From positions 62,001-126,000 of the forward strand of contig CAJFQF010000001.1 of assembly GCA_904418995.1 (NCBI GenBank): a stretch of DNA of 64,000 nucleotides, read 5' to 3'. The DNA comes from Heritagella_A intestinalis. GTDB lineage: Bacteria; Bacillota; Clostridia; Oscillospirales; Acutalibacteraceae. The translations under genes and the position numbers were made by a program. The notes below the pieces were generated by a model, which saw only the letters and a list, made by a program, of their open reading frames with translations, was not told the origin of the DNA and searched no databases. This document shows, piece by piece, positions 1 to 10,369 of this stretch (its first letter is position 1; each line of letters opens with the position of its first letter).

Positions 1-2
1 TG

Positions 3-608
3 AAGCTTCTGGACCCCATTGTGGAGAAGATTACTGGAAAAACCCTGACCCAAATGTTCAACGACGGTATTACCGTGGGTGAGCTGCGGGAGCTGTTCAG
101 CACCCAGGAGCTTTTGGACCTGCTGGACAAGCTGAATATCGATACCGGCACATTTGGGAAGATTCTGGAAATCATCAATAAGCTTCCCTCGATTGTAGAC
201 AGCCTGCGGATTTCCTTCGGTACGCCCAATCGTGCAGGCCTGTACACGGTGGTAGCCGTTACGGACAACCCCAACTATAAGACCGGCGTGGGCATGGGCT
301 TCCTGCTCACCAAAATGCGTCTGTCCGGCGCCAAGCTCACCTGGAATCAGGAGATTTCCGGCGGTAAGCTCACTGCGGAGCAGGCCAAGGATTTTGACTT
401 TGGCGTAACCCTGTCCTATAATGGCGATGTAACCGTTGACCAGAGCAGCGTCCATTATCTGTATACGGGCTTCACTAATAAATGGAAGCTGTATTCCAGC
501 ACCACTACCCCGCCCACAGAGCCGGGCAGCTATATTGTGACGGTAGTGGTCTTGGGCGGCAACTATCTGGCGGCCCCCATTACCCGCACCTTTACCATCA
601 CCAAGTAA
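3..608 (+). CDS. C-terminal part of a large Ig-like (MBG-type) surface protein, 5' end outside window
   Basis: The reading frame is open from the first bases of the window, so this is the 3' end of a longer gene; only about 200 residues are visible. The last ~70 residues (from ...VHYLYTGFTNKWKL to TFTITK) match the pattern of MBG/YDG-type bacterial Ig-like domains: a variable strand, then TTTPPTEPGSY, then alternating hydrophobic strands ending TFTI. Such domains form stalks of secreted or wall-attached proteins. No LPXTG or other anchor follows the last domain, so anchoring, if any, must be N-terminal. A GTG at 21 is an internal codon rather than a likely start. The adhesin or enzyme part is not visible, so the function is unknown. 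Confidence 0.6.
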   Translation, partial: KLLDPIVEKITGKTLTQMFNDGITVGELRELFSTQELLDLLDKLNIDTGTFGKILEIINKLPSIVDSLRISFGTPNRAGLYTVVAVTDNPNYKTGVGMGFLLTKMRLSGAKLTWNQEISGGKLTAEQAKDFDFGVTLSYNGDVTVDQSSVHYLYTGFTNKWKLYSSTTTPPTEPGSYIVTVVVLGGNYLAAPITRTFTITK

Positions 609-624
609 ATTCCAGCATCTTACA

Positions 625-658
625 AAATGCCCCGGAGGGAATTCCCTCCGAGGCATTT
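625..658. terminator. Bidirectional hairpin between convergent genes
   Basis: A 16-bp near-perfect stem (AAATGCCCCGGAGGGA at 625-640 against TCCCTCCGAGGCATTT at 643-658) lies between the convergent surface-protein and dehydrogenase genes. The A/T ends give a U-rich tail in both directions. Confidence 0.75.
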
Positions 659-675
659 CTGGTTTTCGGGCAGAT

Positions 676-1668
676 TTATCTTCTTTTTCCTCGGAAAACA
701 TAACCGTCCACTTTCTCGTCCTGGCCTTTCAGGGAGAAGATCAGGTTTTCGCAGGCAATGCGGATCATGTCCCGGAGGGATTCTTCGGAATAGAACCCGG
801 CGTGGGGGGTGATAATGACGTTTTCCCGGCCCAGGAGGGGGTGGCCTTCCAGCTCGGGGTTTTCCTTCCACAGCAAATCCAAGCCGGCGGCCCGAACCCA
901 GCCCTTGTCCAGGGCTTCGGCCAAGGCAGCTTCGTCTACGCTGCCGCCCCGGCCCAGGTTTAGGAAAATCGGGGAACGCCGGAGCTTTTGAAAGAATTCC
1001 CGATTGAAATAGTGGTAGGTCTCCGGGGACAAGGCCATGTGGTTGGAGATGACGTCTGCTGTCTCCTGGGCTTCTTCCGGGGTCACCAGGCGGGCCCCCA
1101 GCGCTGCGGCCTCTTCCGGCGTGGCATGGTGGGAAACCACCTGAATCTGAAAGCCAAAGGCCGATGCCCGCTGGATAACGGCCCGACTGATTTTCCCCAG
1201 GCCGAAGAGGCACAGGATTTGGCCTCCCAGACGGGGTGCTCGGGCCACCCGGTCGAACTCCCAGATCTCCTGTTCAATTTGGGAGATGTAGGGCCGCAGG
1301 TTCCGCTCCAAGGCCAGCAGCAGGGCCATAGTGTGGTCGGCCACCACATCGGTGCAGTATTCCCGCACATGGCAGATGGATACCCCGGCTTTTTGGGCGG
1401 CGGGGATGTCCACCACATTATATCCGGTGGAGAGAAGGGAGACGCACCGTAGTCGGGGCGCGTGGGCCAGCAGGTCGGCGTCCACCCGCTGGTAATCCGT
1501 GAGCAGGGCGTCCGCGTCCCGGAGGGCCTCGTATAATTCCTCTCGGGTGACGGTTTTGTGGGGCAATAGGGTGATTTGTGTGTCTGGCTCCCGGGAAAGG
1601 AGCTCTTTTTCATAGGAAAAACCCTGTTTTAGCAGTACAGGGCTGTAAACGGCGACGATTTTTGTCAT
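676..1668 (-). CDS. D-2-hydroxyacid dehydrogenase family protein
   Basis: A 330-aa NAD-dependent D-2-hydroxyacid dehydrogenase, the normal length for the family. The Rossmann loop is LFGLGKISRAVIQ. The substrate-binding segment NLGRGGSVDEAAL holds the conserved Arg-Gly, and TPHAGFYSEES holds the catalytic His that normally pairs with an upstream Glu. These enzymes reduce 2-keto acids to D-2-hydroxy acids (lactate, glycerate or phosphoglycerate type); the substrate cannot be told from sequence. The ATG at 1668 is chosen because GGAGG sits about 7 nt upstream; the longer frame up to 1758 lacks a binding site. The gene is monocistronic and convergent with the surface-protein gene. Confidence 0.85.
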   Translation of the reverse strand: MTKIVAVYSPVLLKQGFSYEKELLSREPDTQITLLPHKTVTREELYEALRDADALLTDYQRVDADLLAHAPRLRCVSLLSTGYNVVDIPAAQKAGVSICHVREYCTDVVADHTMALLLALERNLRPYISQIEQEIWEFDRVARAPRLGGQILCLFGLGKISRAVIQRASAFGFQIQVVSHHATPEEAAALGARLVTPEEAQETADVISNHMALSPETYHYFNREFFQKLRRSPIFLNLGRGGSVDEAALAEALDKGWVRAAGLDLLWKENPELEGHPLLGRENVIITPHAGFYSEESLRDMIRIACENLIFSLKGQDEKVDGYVFRGKRR

Positions 1669-1799
1669 AGCGATTCCTCCAAGGCAGGATGCCCTTATCA
1701 TAGCACAAACGCTGTCTGGAGGAAAGCGTTTTTCGGGGAGAAAACAATAACGGGACATGAAGCTGCCGTGAAGTTTTTGAAAGGATTTTTCGTTGCCTC

Positions 1800-1828
1800 T
1801 TGTGATTCTTGTGGATTTCTTCTATAAT
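1800..1828 (+). promoter_or_regulatory. Sigma-A promoter of the GH20 gene
   Basis: TTGTGA at 1800-1805 and TATAAT at 1823-1828 are separated by 17 bp. The element sits 82 bp upstream of the hexosaminidase start. Confidence 0.7.
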
Positions 1829-1910
1829 GAAGGCAAGCGAATAAAAGACGCTGTGAACCGGGATTTTTTCCGGATTCCAGAAAAGTTTTCCATTATAGGA
1901 GGATGTTTCC

Positions 1911-3794
1911 ATGCTGAAGTTCACGTTTGCAGAACTCCCTCAGGAGTACCGCCCCGGGCTGGAAGCCCTGGCTCCGGAAATCGGCCTGTGCGAAAGCCTT
2001 GACGGTATGCCTGTCTATGTTAAAAGCGGGGAAGGGGTATCCCTTTGCCGGGAAGGGGAGGCCTTTGTCCTTTCCTGCGCCGGGAAATCGGAGTTTTTCC
2101 GGGGCCTGACCCTGCTGTGCCGGTATGCGAAAGAAGGGGAGGTGTCTGTTTCGGAAACGCCCCGGTTTGACAAATGCGGCCTCATGCCCGATTGCTCCCG
2201 CAATGCCGTGCTCAAGCCGGACTCCGTAAAATACCTGCTGCGCCGTATGGCCCTGGCGGGGATGAACTGGATGATGCTCTATACGGAGGATACCTATACT
2301 GTGCCGGAGCGCCCCTATTTCGGCTATCTCCGGGGCCGCTATTCCTTTGAAGAGCTGAAAGGCCTGGACGACTATGCCGATATGCTGGGCATTGAGATGA
2401 TTCCCTGCATCCAGACCCTGGCCCATTTGGAGCGTGCTCTCCAATGGCCGGTGATGGCGGAGTATCGGGATACCGACGATGTGCTGCTTACCGGGGAGCG
2501 CGAGCCCAAAACCTATGAGTTTATCCGGCAGTGTATCCGGGCGGCCAGCGCTCCTTTCCGCTCCAAGCGCATCCACATCGGCATGGATGAAGCCTATTGG
2601 ATGGGCCGAGGCCAGTACCTGAATAAGTACGGCTACGCCTCCAAGGTGGAGCTTATGCGCAATCACCTGAAGCTGGTGAAGGAAATCCTGGACGAAGAAG
2701 GCCTGGAGGCCATGATGTGGAGCGATATGCACTTCACCGCTGCCCGGGACGAAGGCGTTTATCACCCGGACTGCATCCTGACCCCGGAAATTCTGGCTGC
2801 CGCTCCGGAGAATATCGGCCTGGTGTATTGGGATTATTACCACGAGGACAACGCCTCCTATGCCAATATGCTGCAAAAGCACGCCCAGTTTAAGGCCAAG
2901 ACCATATTTGCAGGAGGCATCTGGACCTGGTGCGGGCCTGCCGCCGATTACCGCAAGACCCTGGCCGCCACCCTGCCCGCCCTGGAAGAGTGCGTCAAGG
3001 CCGGGGTGAAGGAAGTCTTCGCCACCTGCTGGGGGGACGACGGCGCAGAGTGCAGCCTGTATACCCTCCAGTATGGCCTTGCGATTTTTGGCGAGTACAA
3101 CTATACCGGTCATTGGGACGCCGAAGAAGCGGAAAAGCGCTTCCGGGCTTCTTCCGGTATGGATGCCCAGGCGTTTTTGACCATATCCAAGCTCAACGAG
3201 CTGCCGGGCCTGGTGCGCCAGCCCAACAGCACCGCTAACCCTTGCCGGGTGCTCCTCTATGAGGACCCGCTGTTGCCCCTGTTTGAGGCAGACCTACCCC
3301 GCAATGAGGAATATATCCCCTATTACGAGGAATTGGCTGCAAAATTCGAGGCCTTTGCCCGGGAAAATGAGCCCATGCACCTTCAGCTGGAAGCCTATGC
3401 CTGCATGGCCCGCGCCCTGGTTCTCAAGTGCCGCTGGCGGATGGCTGCCGCCCCGGCTGTGCGCAATGGCGACCGCCAGGCCGCAAAAGAGCTGCTTTCC
3501 CTGGCGGAAGAAAACCTGGAAGCCCTTCGTGCCCTGCGCCGGGCCTGGTACAACCAGTGGATGGCAGTGAACAAGCCCTTTGGCTTTGAGGTGCTGGATA
3601 TTCGCCTTGGCGGCGCCATTGCCCGGTTTGAGACGGCTCGGGACCGTATGGCGGAATTTGCCCAGGGCCTTCTGGAGGACATCCCCGAGCTGCGGGAAGA
3701 AAAACTCCCCTATCAGACCGATGAAGAGGGGCAGTATGTGTGCCGGAACCTGTGGGCCCACATGGTAACCCCCAGCCGCATGGGACAGGAATAA
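1911..3794 (+). CDS. Glycoside hydrolase family 20 (beta-N-acetylhexosaminidase-like)
   Basis: A 627-aa protein with no signal peptide, so it probably acts in the cytoplasm on imported amino sugars. A GH20-type TIM barrel occupies roughly residues 85-400. The motif HIGMDEAYW carries the adjacent Asp226-Glu227 pair expected for substrate-assisted catalysis by exo-beta-N-acetylhexosaminidases. The long C-terminal helical part resembles that of intracellular GH20 enzymes of Firmicutes that release terminal GlcNAc or GalNAc. AGGAGG at 1898-1903 places the ATG at 1911. A PHP-domain hydrolase follows 67 bp downstream, probably in one transcript. The exact sugar specificity is unknown. Confidence 0.8.
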   Translation: MLKFTFAELPQEYRPGLEALAPEIGLCESLDGMPVYVKSGEGVSLCREGEAFVLSCAGKSEFFRGLTLLCRYAKEGEVSVSETPRFDKCGLMPDCSRNAVLKPDSVKYLLRRMALAGMNWMMLYTEDTYTVPERPYFGYLRGRYSFEELKGLDDYADMLGIEMIPCIQTLAHLERALQWPVMAEYRDTDDVLLTGEREPKTYEFIRQCIRAASAPFRSKRIHIGMDEAYWMGRGQYLNKYGYASKVELMRNHLKLVKEILDEEGLEAMMWSDMHFTAARDEGVYHPDCILTPEILAAAPENIGLVYWDYYHEDNASYANMLQKHAQFKAKTIFAGGIWTWCGPAADYRKTLAATLPALEECVKAGVKEVFATCWGDDGAECSLYTLQYGLAIFGEYNYTGHWDAEEAEKRFRASSGMDAQAFLTISKLNELPGLVRQPNSTANPCRVLLYEDPLLPLFEADLPRNEEYIPYYEELAAKFEAFARENEPMHLQLEAYACMARALVLKCRWRMAAAPAVRNGDRQAAKELLSLAEENLEALRALRRAWYNQWMAVNKPFGFEVLDIRLGGAIARFETARDRMAEFAQGLLEDIPELREEKLPYQTDEEGQYVCRNLWAHMVTPSRMGQE

Positions 3795-3861
3795 ATGAAG
3801 GAGTAAACCGGGCGGAGGCGCCCTCTGTCCGGATGCCTATTCAATTGGAGATGTTTGTCAA

Positions 3862-4827
3862 ATGGAAAAAAAGATGCTCCTTTCCCCCAACGGGAATTTT
3901 TATAAAGCCAACCTTCACTGCCATTGCACCGTGTCCGACGGCCAGTGGACCAGCTGGCAGGTGAAGGAGGAATATCAAAAGCAGGGGTACTCCATTATCG
4001 CCTTTACGGACCATATGGATTACCGCCGCCACACCACCCTGGATGATGATTCCTTCCTGACCATCGGGGCCTTTGAGGCCAATATTGACGCGCCGGCGGA
4101 GCAGTATCCCGACTGGAATACCCGGCCTGTGTATCACCTGAATTTTTATGACACCCGCCCCGAAGGCCGGGACTGCGCGAAGGTGCCCATGCCGGAGCAG
4201 GTGTACACCATTGAGAATGTCAACGCCTATATTAAGGCCCGGAAGGACGAGGGGTTCCTCTGCTGTTATAACCATCCCTGGTGGAGCGTGCAGACTTATG
4301 AGGACTATGCCCCTCTGGAAAACCTGGACTTTTTCGAGATCTACAACTATGGCTGCGAGGTAGAGGGGATGAACGGCTATGCGCCCCAGGCCTATGACGA
4401 GCTGCTGCGTACTGGACATCGCGTCAGCTGTTTTGCCACAGATGACAACCACGACCGTTCTCCTTTGGGGGACCCCCGCAATGATTCCTTCGGCGGGTTC
4501 ACCATGATTCAGGCAGAGAGACTGACTTATGACGCGGTCATCAAGGCCCTGGTGGAAGGCCGCACCTATGCCAGCATGGGGCCCCTGATCCACGGCCTCT
4601 GGCTGGAAGGAAACCGCCTGACCATCCAGTGCGGCCCGGTGGAGAGAATAGGTCTCATTACCCAGGGCCGCGACGGTCAGTGGGCCTTTGCAAATCCCGG
4701 GGAGAGCCTGACGGAGGCTTCCTTTGAGCTTACCGGGGACGAGGGTTATGTGCGTTTGCAGCTTCGTGACGCCGGGGGCCTGTATGCCAACACCAACGCT
4801 TATTTTGTAAAGGAGCTGCTGGGCTGA
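3862..4827 (+). CDS. PHP-domain metal-dependent hydrolase
   Basis: A 321-aa protein of the PHP (polymerase and histidinol phosphatase) superfamily. Metal ligands are visible as LHCHCTVSDG (His19, His21, Asp26), FTDHMD, CCYNHPWW and ATDDNHD, in the family order. PHP proteins of this size are usually phosphoesterases. The last ~90 residues form a beta-rich tail, as in CehA/McbA-like members. It follows the GH20 gene in the same direction and may act on a phosphorylated sugar from the same pathway, which is inference from context only. There is no signal peptide. Confidence 0.75.
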   Translation: MEKKMLLSPNGNFYKANLHCHCTVSDGQWTSWQVKEEYQKQGYSIIAFTDHMDYRRHTTLDDDSFLTIGAFEANIDAPAEQYPDWNTRPVYHLNFYDTRPEGRDCAKVPMPEQVYTIENVNAYIKARKDEGFLCCYNHPWWSVQTYEDYAPLENLDFFEIYNYGCEVEGMNGYAPQAYDELLRTGHRVSCFATDDNHDRSPLGDPRNDSFGGFTMIQAERLTYDAVIKALVEGRTYASMGPLIHGLWLEGNRLTIQCGPVERIGLITQGRDGQWAFANPGESLTEASFELTGDEGYVRLQLRDAGGLYANTNAYFVKELLG

Positions 4828-5030
4828 CGGGAAGCCCCTAAAGGAAAAGCTTTTGCGTAAGCCGCCCCTGCGGTGCCTCTCAAACCGGGAGGCCGGCAGT
4901 GGGCGGCATATGCCTTTATGGAGGGAAATCAGGCATAGCGCTGCGCTGGGGAAACGGCGAAAACCCCTGAAACTGCGGGAGAATTTGCACAATTGGGGCG
5001 TCAGGCTCCAAGGGAATGGGGGAAATTGTA

Positions 5031-5909
5031 GTGAAAAAAAGAAATAGATGGGTGGCTTTTCTGGCGGGGCTTTTGGCTCTCAACGTACTTCCCGCCTGCC
5101 AAGTTGGGAACCGTATGACCTCTTCTGCAGCAGGCTCGTCTTCCTCTGAGGCTGTATTGGAAGAAGAATCGGAACTAGAAGAACAAGAGGAGAACTCCGA
5201 GAGCCTCTCAGAAGAAACGCCGGAGCCTTCCGGCACAGAGGAACCGGAAATTGAAAACCGGGCGGCAGAAGCGCAGGAAGAAGAAATCCCGGAAGAGCCA
5301 GACGGCTATGAAATCGAGGATTTCCCGATTCTCTGGCAGATGCCGGAACTGCCTACTGGCTGTGAGATTACTGCCTTGACCATGACCCTGCAGTATTATG
5401 GATTTGACGTGGATAAAGTGACTATGGCGGAAGAGTACCTCCCCACGGTCCTGGCCAGGTTTTACTATGACAGCGAGGGTAATTTGTGCGGCCCGGATTT
5501 GAATCAGTATTTTGTAGGAGACCCCACCACGGAGATCGGTTATATCTGCGGCACCCCGGCCATTGTCACGGCAGCCAATCGTTTTCTCGAAAGCCAGGGA
5601 AGCTCCCTTCAGGCCGTGGACCTCACCGGGGCCGAGCCGGAGGAGCTCTATGACCTGGTGGAAGAGAATATTCCGGTGGTGGTGTGGATTACCATTTCTA
5701 TGGCGCCCCGGAACGAGCTGCAGGGATGGTATCTGGACGACGGTTCTTATGTAGAGTACAGCACCAACGACCACGGGGCAGTGCTCATTGGCTATACAGA
5801 GGATACGGTTGTCATTGCGGACCCTCTGGCTGGCCGTATGGAGTACAGCCGGGAAGCCTTTGAAGAAGTGTTTGCTTCCCGGGGAAATCAGTGCGTGATT
5901 TTAGAGTAA
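5031..5909 (+). CDS. C39-like peptidase-family lipoprotein
   Basis: Secreted lipoprotein of about 292 aa. The N-terminus is basic (KKRNRW), followed by a hydrophobic stretch and the lipobox LPAC. About 80 residues of acidic Glu/Ser linker follow, then a papain-like fold of the C39-like family (Peptidase_C39_2). Catalytic candidates are Cys in LPTGCEITAL, His in NDHGAVLIGY and Asp in IADPL. Substrates of this family are mostly unknown; surface cysteine proteases or amidases are the usual guess. The GTG at 5031 is preferred because GGGGG at 5018-5022 lies 8 nt upstream; an ATG at 5016 is in frame. A paralogue with the same core lies at 49754-50572. Confidence 0.75.
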   Translation: MKKRNRWVAFLAGLLALNVLPACQVGNRMTSSAAGSSSSEAVLEEESELEEQEENSESLSEETPEPSGTEEPEIENRAAEAQEEEIPEEPDGYEIEDFPILWQMPELPTGCEITALTMTLQYYGFDVDKVTMAEEYLPTVLARFYYDSEGNLCGPDLNQYFVGDPTTEIGYICGTPAIVTAANRFLESQGSSLQAVDLTGAEPEELYDLVEENIPVVVWITISMAPRNELQGWYLDDGSYVEYSTNDHGAVLIGYTEDTVVIADPLAGRMEYSREAFEEVFASRGNQCVILE

Positions 5910-5944
5910 GCGCAGAAACAACATAAGCGGAAAGGGGAAATTTC

Positions 5945-6913
5945 ATGGAGACAAAGCCGGTGCGGGGGCGGTTTGCCCCCAGCCCCAGCGGACGGATGCA
6001 TCTGGGGAATATTTTCTGCGCCCTCATGGCTTGGCTGCCGGTGCGGGCCGCTGGGGGCGAGATGGTTCTGCGCATTGAGGATTTGGACCCGGACCGCTCC
6101 CGGATGGCATATGCCGCCCAGATAGAGGACGACTTGACCTGGTTCGGCATGGATTGGGACGAAGGGGGCAGCAAAGGCGGGCCCCAGGGCCCCTATTACC
6201 AGAGCCAGCGCACCCAGCGGTATCGCTGCTATTTTGAGGAGCTTCGTGCAAAAGGCTTGGTCTATCCCTGCTACTGCACCCGTGGCGAGCTTCACGCAGC
6301 CCAGGCTCCTCACCGGGAGGATGGCGCGCCCATTTATTCGGGCCGGTGCCGCTCCCTAACGGAAGAAGAGCGGGCCCGGCTGGCCCAGAGCCGCCGCCCT
6401 GCTTACCGCCTGATGGTGCCCGACCGGGAAATCGCCTTTACCGATGGCTGTCAGGGGGAATTCCGGGAAAACCTTCTCCGGGATTGCGGGGATTTTATCA
6501 TCCGGCGCTCTGACGGGGTGTTTGCTTATCAGCTGGCAGTGGTGGCCGATGATGGGGAAATGGGGATTACCCAGGTGGTGCGCGGATGCGATTTGCTGGA
6601 TTCCACGCCCCGGCAGCTCTATCTCTATGAACTGCTTGGTTATCCTGCCCCGGAATTTTTCCACATTCCCCTGCTCATGTCCCCTTCTGGAAAGCGCCTC
6701 TCCAAACGGGACAAGGCCCAGGACGTGGGATTCCTTCGGGCCAACCACCGGGGGCCGGAGGTGCTCTTGGGCCAAATGGGCCTTTGGGCCGGATTGCTGG
6801 ATCGTCCGGAAGCAGTGACGGCCCGGGAGCTGGTGGCAGAGTTCCGGAAAAAGGGAATGAATTTTCAAGGAAAAGGGGAGCTCACGGTGCTGGAAGATTT
6901 CCAATCTCATTGA
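5945..6913 (+). CDS. gluQ: Glutamyl-Q tRNA(Asp) synthetase
   Basis: A 322-aa truncated class I glutamyl-tRNA synthetase paralogue. It keeps the catalytic core (HIGH-type HLGN at residues 19-22 after FAPSPSGRM; KMSKS-type RLSKRD) but lacks the anticodon-binding domain, which defines GluQ-RS (YadB). A zinc site of the CxC...YxxxC type is visible (PCYCTRGEL, PIYSGRC). The enzyme attaches glutamate to queuosine in the anticodon of tRNA(Asp), not to a tRNA 3' end. GGAAAGGGGAAA precedes the ATG. It starts 35 bp after the lipoprotein gene and probably shares its transcript, ending at a hairpin at 6988. Confidence 0.88.
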   Translation: METKPVRGRFAPSPSGRMHLGNIFCALMAWLPVRAAGGEMVLRIEDLDPDRSRMAYAAQIEDDLTWFGMDWDEGGSKGGPQGPYYQSQRTQRYRCYFEELRAKGLVYPCYCTRGELHAAQAPHREDGAPIYSGRCRSLTEEERARLAQSRRPAYRLMVPDREIAFTDGCQGEFRENLLRDCGDFIIRRSDGVFAYQLAVVADDGEMGITQVVRGCDLLDSTPRQLYLYELLGYPAPEFFHIPLLMSPSGKRLSKRDKAQDVGFLRANHRGPEVLLGQMGLWAGLLDRPEAVTARELVAEFRKKGMNFQGKGELTVLEDFQSH

Positions 6914-6987
6914 GCGACGCAGAGAGTGCCGCACAAATCAAATTTTCCACCAAAAAAGAAAAGCTGGTGGAAAACCCAACTCAAATC

Positions 6988-7020
6988 AAGGCCCTCGGCA
7001 GAGATGCCGGGGGCCTTTTG
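6988..7020. terminator. Hairpin terminator after gluQ
   Basis: AAGGCCCTCGGCA (6988-7000) pairs with TGCCGGGGGCCTT (7005-7017) and is followed by T residues. It lies between the convergent gluQ and the gene at 7025-7393. Confidence 0.75.
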
Positions 7021-7024
7021 CCTT

Positions 7025-7393
7025 TCACGGGGCGGGGATGCGGTTGTCCTGTTTGGCTGCGGTTTCCATTTGGGCGGCAATATCCCTGCACATTTCCTTG
7101 ATGCGGTCCGTATTTTCCAGGGAATCCCCATATTGGCGCCAGAAGGCCCGGGCAATCATCTGGGAGCCGTCATAGGATTCTCCGATTTTCATCAATAGGT
7201 AAAGGAGCAGCACATAGAAGGAATTTTCCATTATAAAACGGAGGGCCTCGGCCTTCCGCAGGGGGCTGGCGTCATTGGTAAACACATCCAAAGGGGCCAC
7301 GGCGTCTGAGCGGTGTTCAATCAGCTGCTGGGCCATTTGCCAGAATTCTTCCCAATGGGGAGGTTCCTGGCAGGGATTGCATTGTTTTTCCAT
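7025..7393 (-). CDS. Hypothetical 122-aa protein
   Basis: No family is recognised. It is a small, mostly helical protein with two Cys near the N-terminus (CNPC) and a hydrophobic stretch FYVLLLYLLMKI in the middle that is short for a membrane helix. AAGGAG lies about 9 nt before the ATG at 7393, which supports real translation. It is transcribed alone and is convergent with gluQ. Function unknown. Confidence 0.55.
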   Translation of the reverse strand: MEKQCNPCQEPPHWEEFWQMAQQLIEHRSDAVAPLDVFTNDASPLRKAEALRFIMENSFYVLLLYLLMKIGESYDGSQMIARAFWRQYGDSLENTDRIKEMCRDIAAQMETAAKQDNRIPAP

Positions 7394-7820
7394 GGGTTTT
7401 GTCTCCTTTTTAGACTCTGTAGGGATACTTCAGTATAGCATGCCTCAGAGGAGTAGATGGCTACCAATGGGTGTCCGTTTTTATCTTTATTTTATTCTCC
7501 CAAACAGCTTTTTTCTCAATCGCCTAGTCGGAGGGCATTTTTGCCTGCAGGCGCCTTGGGATAGCGTTGGCTTTATCTCTTGTCGATTCTTTAAGAATAT
7601 GCGAAATAACATCGAAAAGGCAGTCCATCACCAGGGCGGGCGGACAGGGTCCGCACCCAACCCGCGGGAAAGCCGGGCGTGAAAAACAGCCCATTTTCTC
7701 GCGGAGGTAGCTGAGAGCGAAAAACAAGTTTCCTATTGATGTATCCACACTCCGCGTGGAACCGGTTCGTTGTCAGCACTCAACCGTAAACGCGGATTGC
7801 CAGCGGAGGCTGCTCCGCCG
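7394..7820. other. Unassigned intergenic stretch
   Basis: About 430 bp without a convincing gene. A 74-codon minus frame (7524-7748) has no recognisable domain and no binding site. Visible structure is limited to the palindrome ATTCTTTAAGAAT near 7585-7600, a GC-rich block near 7630-7680 and a TCCAC/GTGGA hairpin near 7744-7762. Its 3' part probably contains the 5' leader of the small hydrophobic peptide gene at 7821, whose promoter I could not place. Confidence 0.4.
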
Positions 7821-7919
7821 ATGTATGTAACCTATTCAGATCTATTTCAGTTCTGCTTAGTGTTAATCGGTTTAGCTGGTTTGTTTATCGCAGCCGCTTC
7901 CAACATAAAAAAGAAATAG
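7821..7919 (+). CDS. Small hydrophobic peptide, putative holin-like type I toxin
   Basis: A 32-aa ORF: a short polar start (MYVTYSDLFQF), one hydrophobic helix of about 17-20 residues, and a basic end NIKKK. This matches the many short holin-like toxin peptides (Hol-Tox/TxpA-like) of Firmicutes. The ribosome binding site GGAGG (7805-7809) lies 11 nt before the ATG and sits inside a tight hairpin, GCGGAG 7803-7808 pairing with CTCCGC 7813-7818, so translation is likely repressed on the folded mRNA. The stop codon lies in a 14-bp stem. A strong minus-strand promoter at 8006-8034 would make an antisense RNA across the 3' end. Toxicity is inference. Confidence 0.7.
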   Translation: MYVTYSDLFQFCLVLIGLAGLFIAAASNIKKK

Positions 7920-7954
7920 CCGCCCGTACCCTGACAAGTCGGCGGCTATTTCTT
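7911..7954. terminator. 14-bp stem overlapping the peptide stop codon
   Basis: AAGAAATAGCCGCC (7911-7924) is perfectly complementary to GGCGGCTATTTCTT (7941-7954) around a 16-nt loop. On the minus strand the stem is followed by TTTTTTATG, a good intrinsic terminator for the antisense RNA. On the plus strand it can fold the 3' end of the toxin-like mRNA. Confidence 0.75.
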
Positions 7955-7970
7955 AGTCAATAACTGAAGG

Positions 7971-7996
7971 GGCAAACCGTTGATGGTCTGCCTTTT
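7971..7996 (+). terminator. Terminator of the toxin-like mRNA
   Basis: GGCAAACC (7971-7978) pairs with GGTCTGCC (7985-7992) with one mismatch, followed by TTTTCC. It lies downstream of the peptide gene, so the plus transcript would overlap almost the whole antisense RNA. Confidence 0.55.
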
Positions 7997-8005
7997 CCTA
8001 TATTT

Positions 8006-8034
8006 AGGATAGCATTTTTTCAGGGGAATGTCAA
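8006..8034 (-). promoter_or_regulatory. Strong antisense promoter
   Basis: On the minus strand TTGACA (8034-8029) and TATCCT (8011-8006) are separated by 17 bp. No minus-strand protein gene lies downstream for 600 bp, which fits an RNA promoter. Confidence 0.7.
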
Positions 8035-8191
8035 CTTTGGAGGGTAGGAAATCGGCTTTATTTAGTTATTGGAGAATACCTGTATTGCCTGGCATCATGA
8101 TAATCTATGCGTACAGATAATTGCGATGTTAGTTTAGATTGCCTGATGGGATTGACTTGAGAGAAATGGAGGTTCCGCCTGCGCTTTTTGG

Positions 8192-8219
8192 TTGCAATTC
8201 CCCGGGGGCATGTTATAAT
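8192..8219 (+). promoter_or_regulatory. metG promoter with extended -10
   Basis: TTGCAA (8192-8197), 16 bp, then TATAAT (8214-8219) preceded by TGT (extended -10). It lies 84 bp before the metG start, so the reading frame upstream of it is not coding. Confidence 0.7.
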
Positions 8220-8303
8220 AGAAACGTATCGCTGAAAAAGTATCTTTCATGGAAAATACATCTCCGGCTCCGGCCCGGAGAAATCAACTTGGAGGGAACA
8301 CCC

Positions 8304-10268
<1,965 letters not shown>

Positions 10269-10274
10269 AAGAGA

Positions 10275-10310
10275 AAACAGCCGTCGTCAGTTATGGCGGC
10301 GGCTGTTTTT
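10275..10310 (+). terminator. metG terminator
   Basis: AAACAGCCGTCG (10275-10286) pairs with CGGCGGCTGTTT (10297-10308), then a long T-rich run. Confidence 0.85.
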
Positions 10311-10369
10311 GTTTTTGTTTCAGTATGAAAATAGAAATTGCTCCCAATCAATTCAAAGGAGGTATCTTT

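Larger units (their letters stand above)
7904..7999 (-). ncRNA. Predicted antisense (antitoxin) RNA, about 95 nt
   Basis: The start is inferred from a minus-strand promoter with -10 at 8006-8011, and the end from the 7911-7954 stem plus its U-run. The RNA would be complementary to the 3' end of the small-peptide mRNA, including the stop codon and the final codons. This tail-to-tail layout is that of txpA/ratA- and bsrG/SR4-type loci. The RNA itself has not been observed. Confidence 0.55.

Noticed and set aside
4828..5030. Possible RNA element between the PHP and C39-like genes
   Set aside because: Only weak GC-rich self-pairing is visible; no terminator, riboswitch or tRNA pattern could be supported.
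7524..7748. 74-codon minus frame upstream of the toxin-like peptide
   Set aside because: No recognisable motif, no binding site, and composition like random GC-rich sequence.
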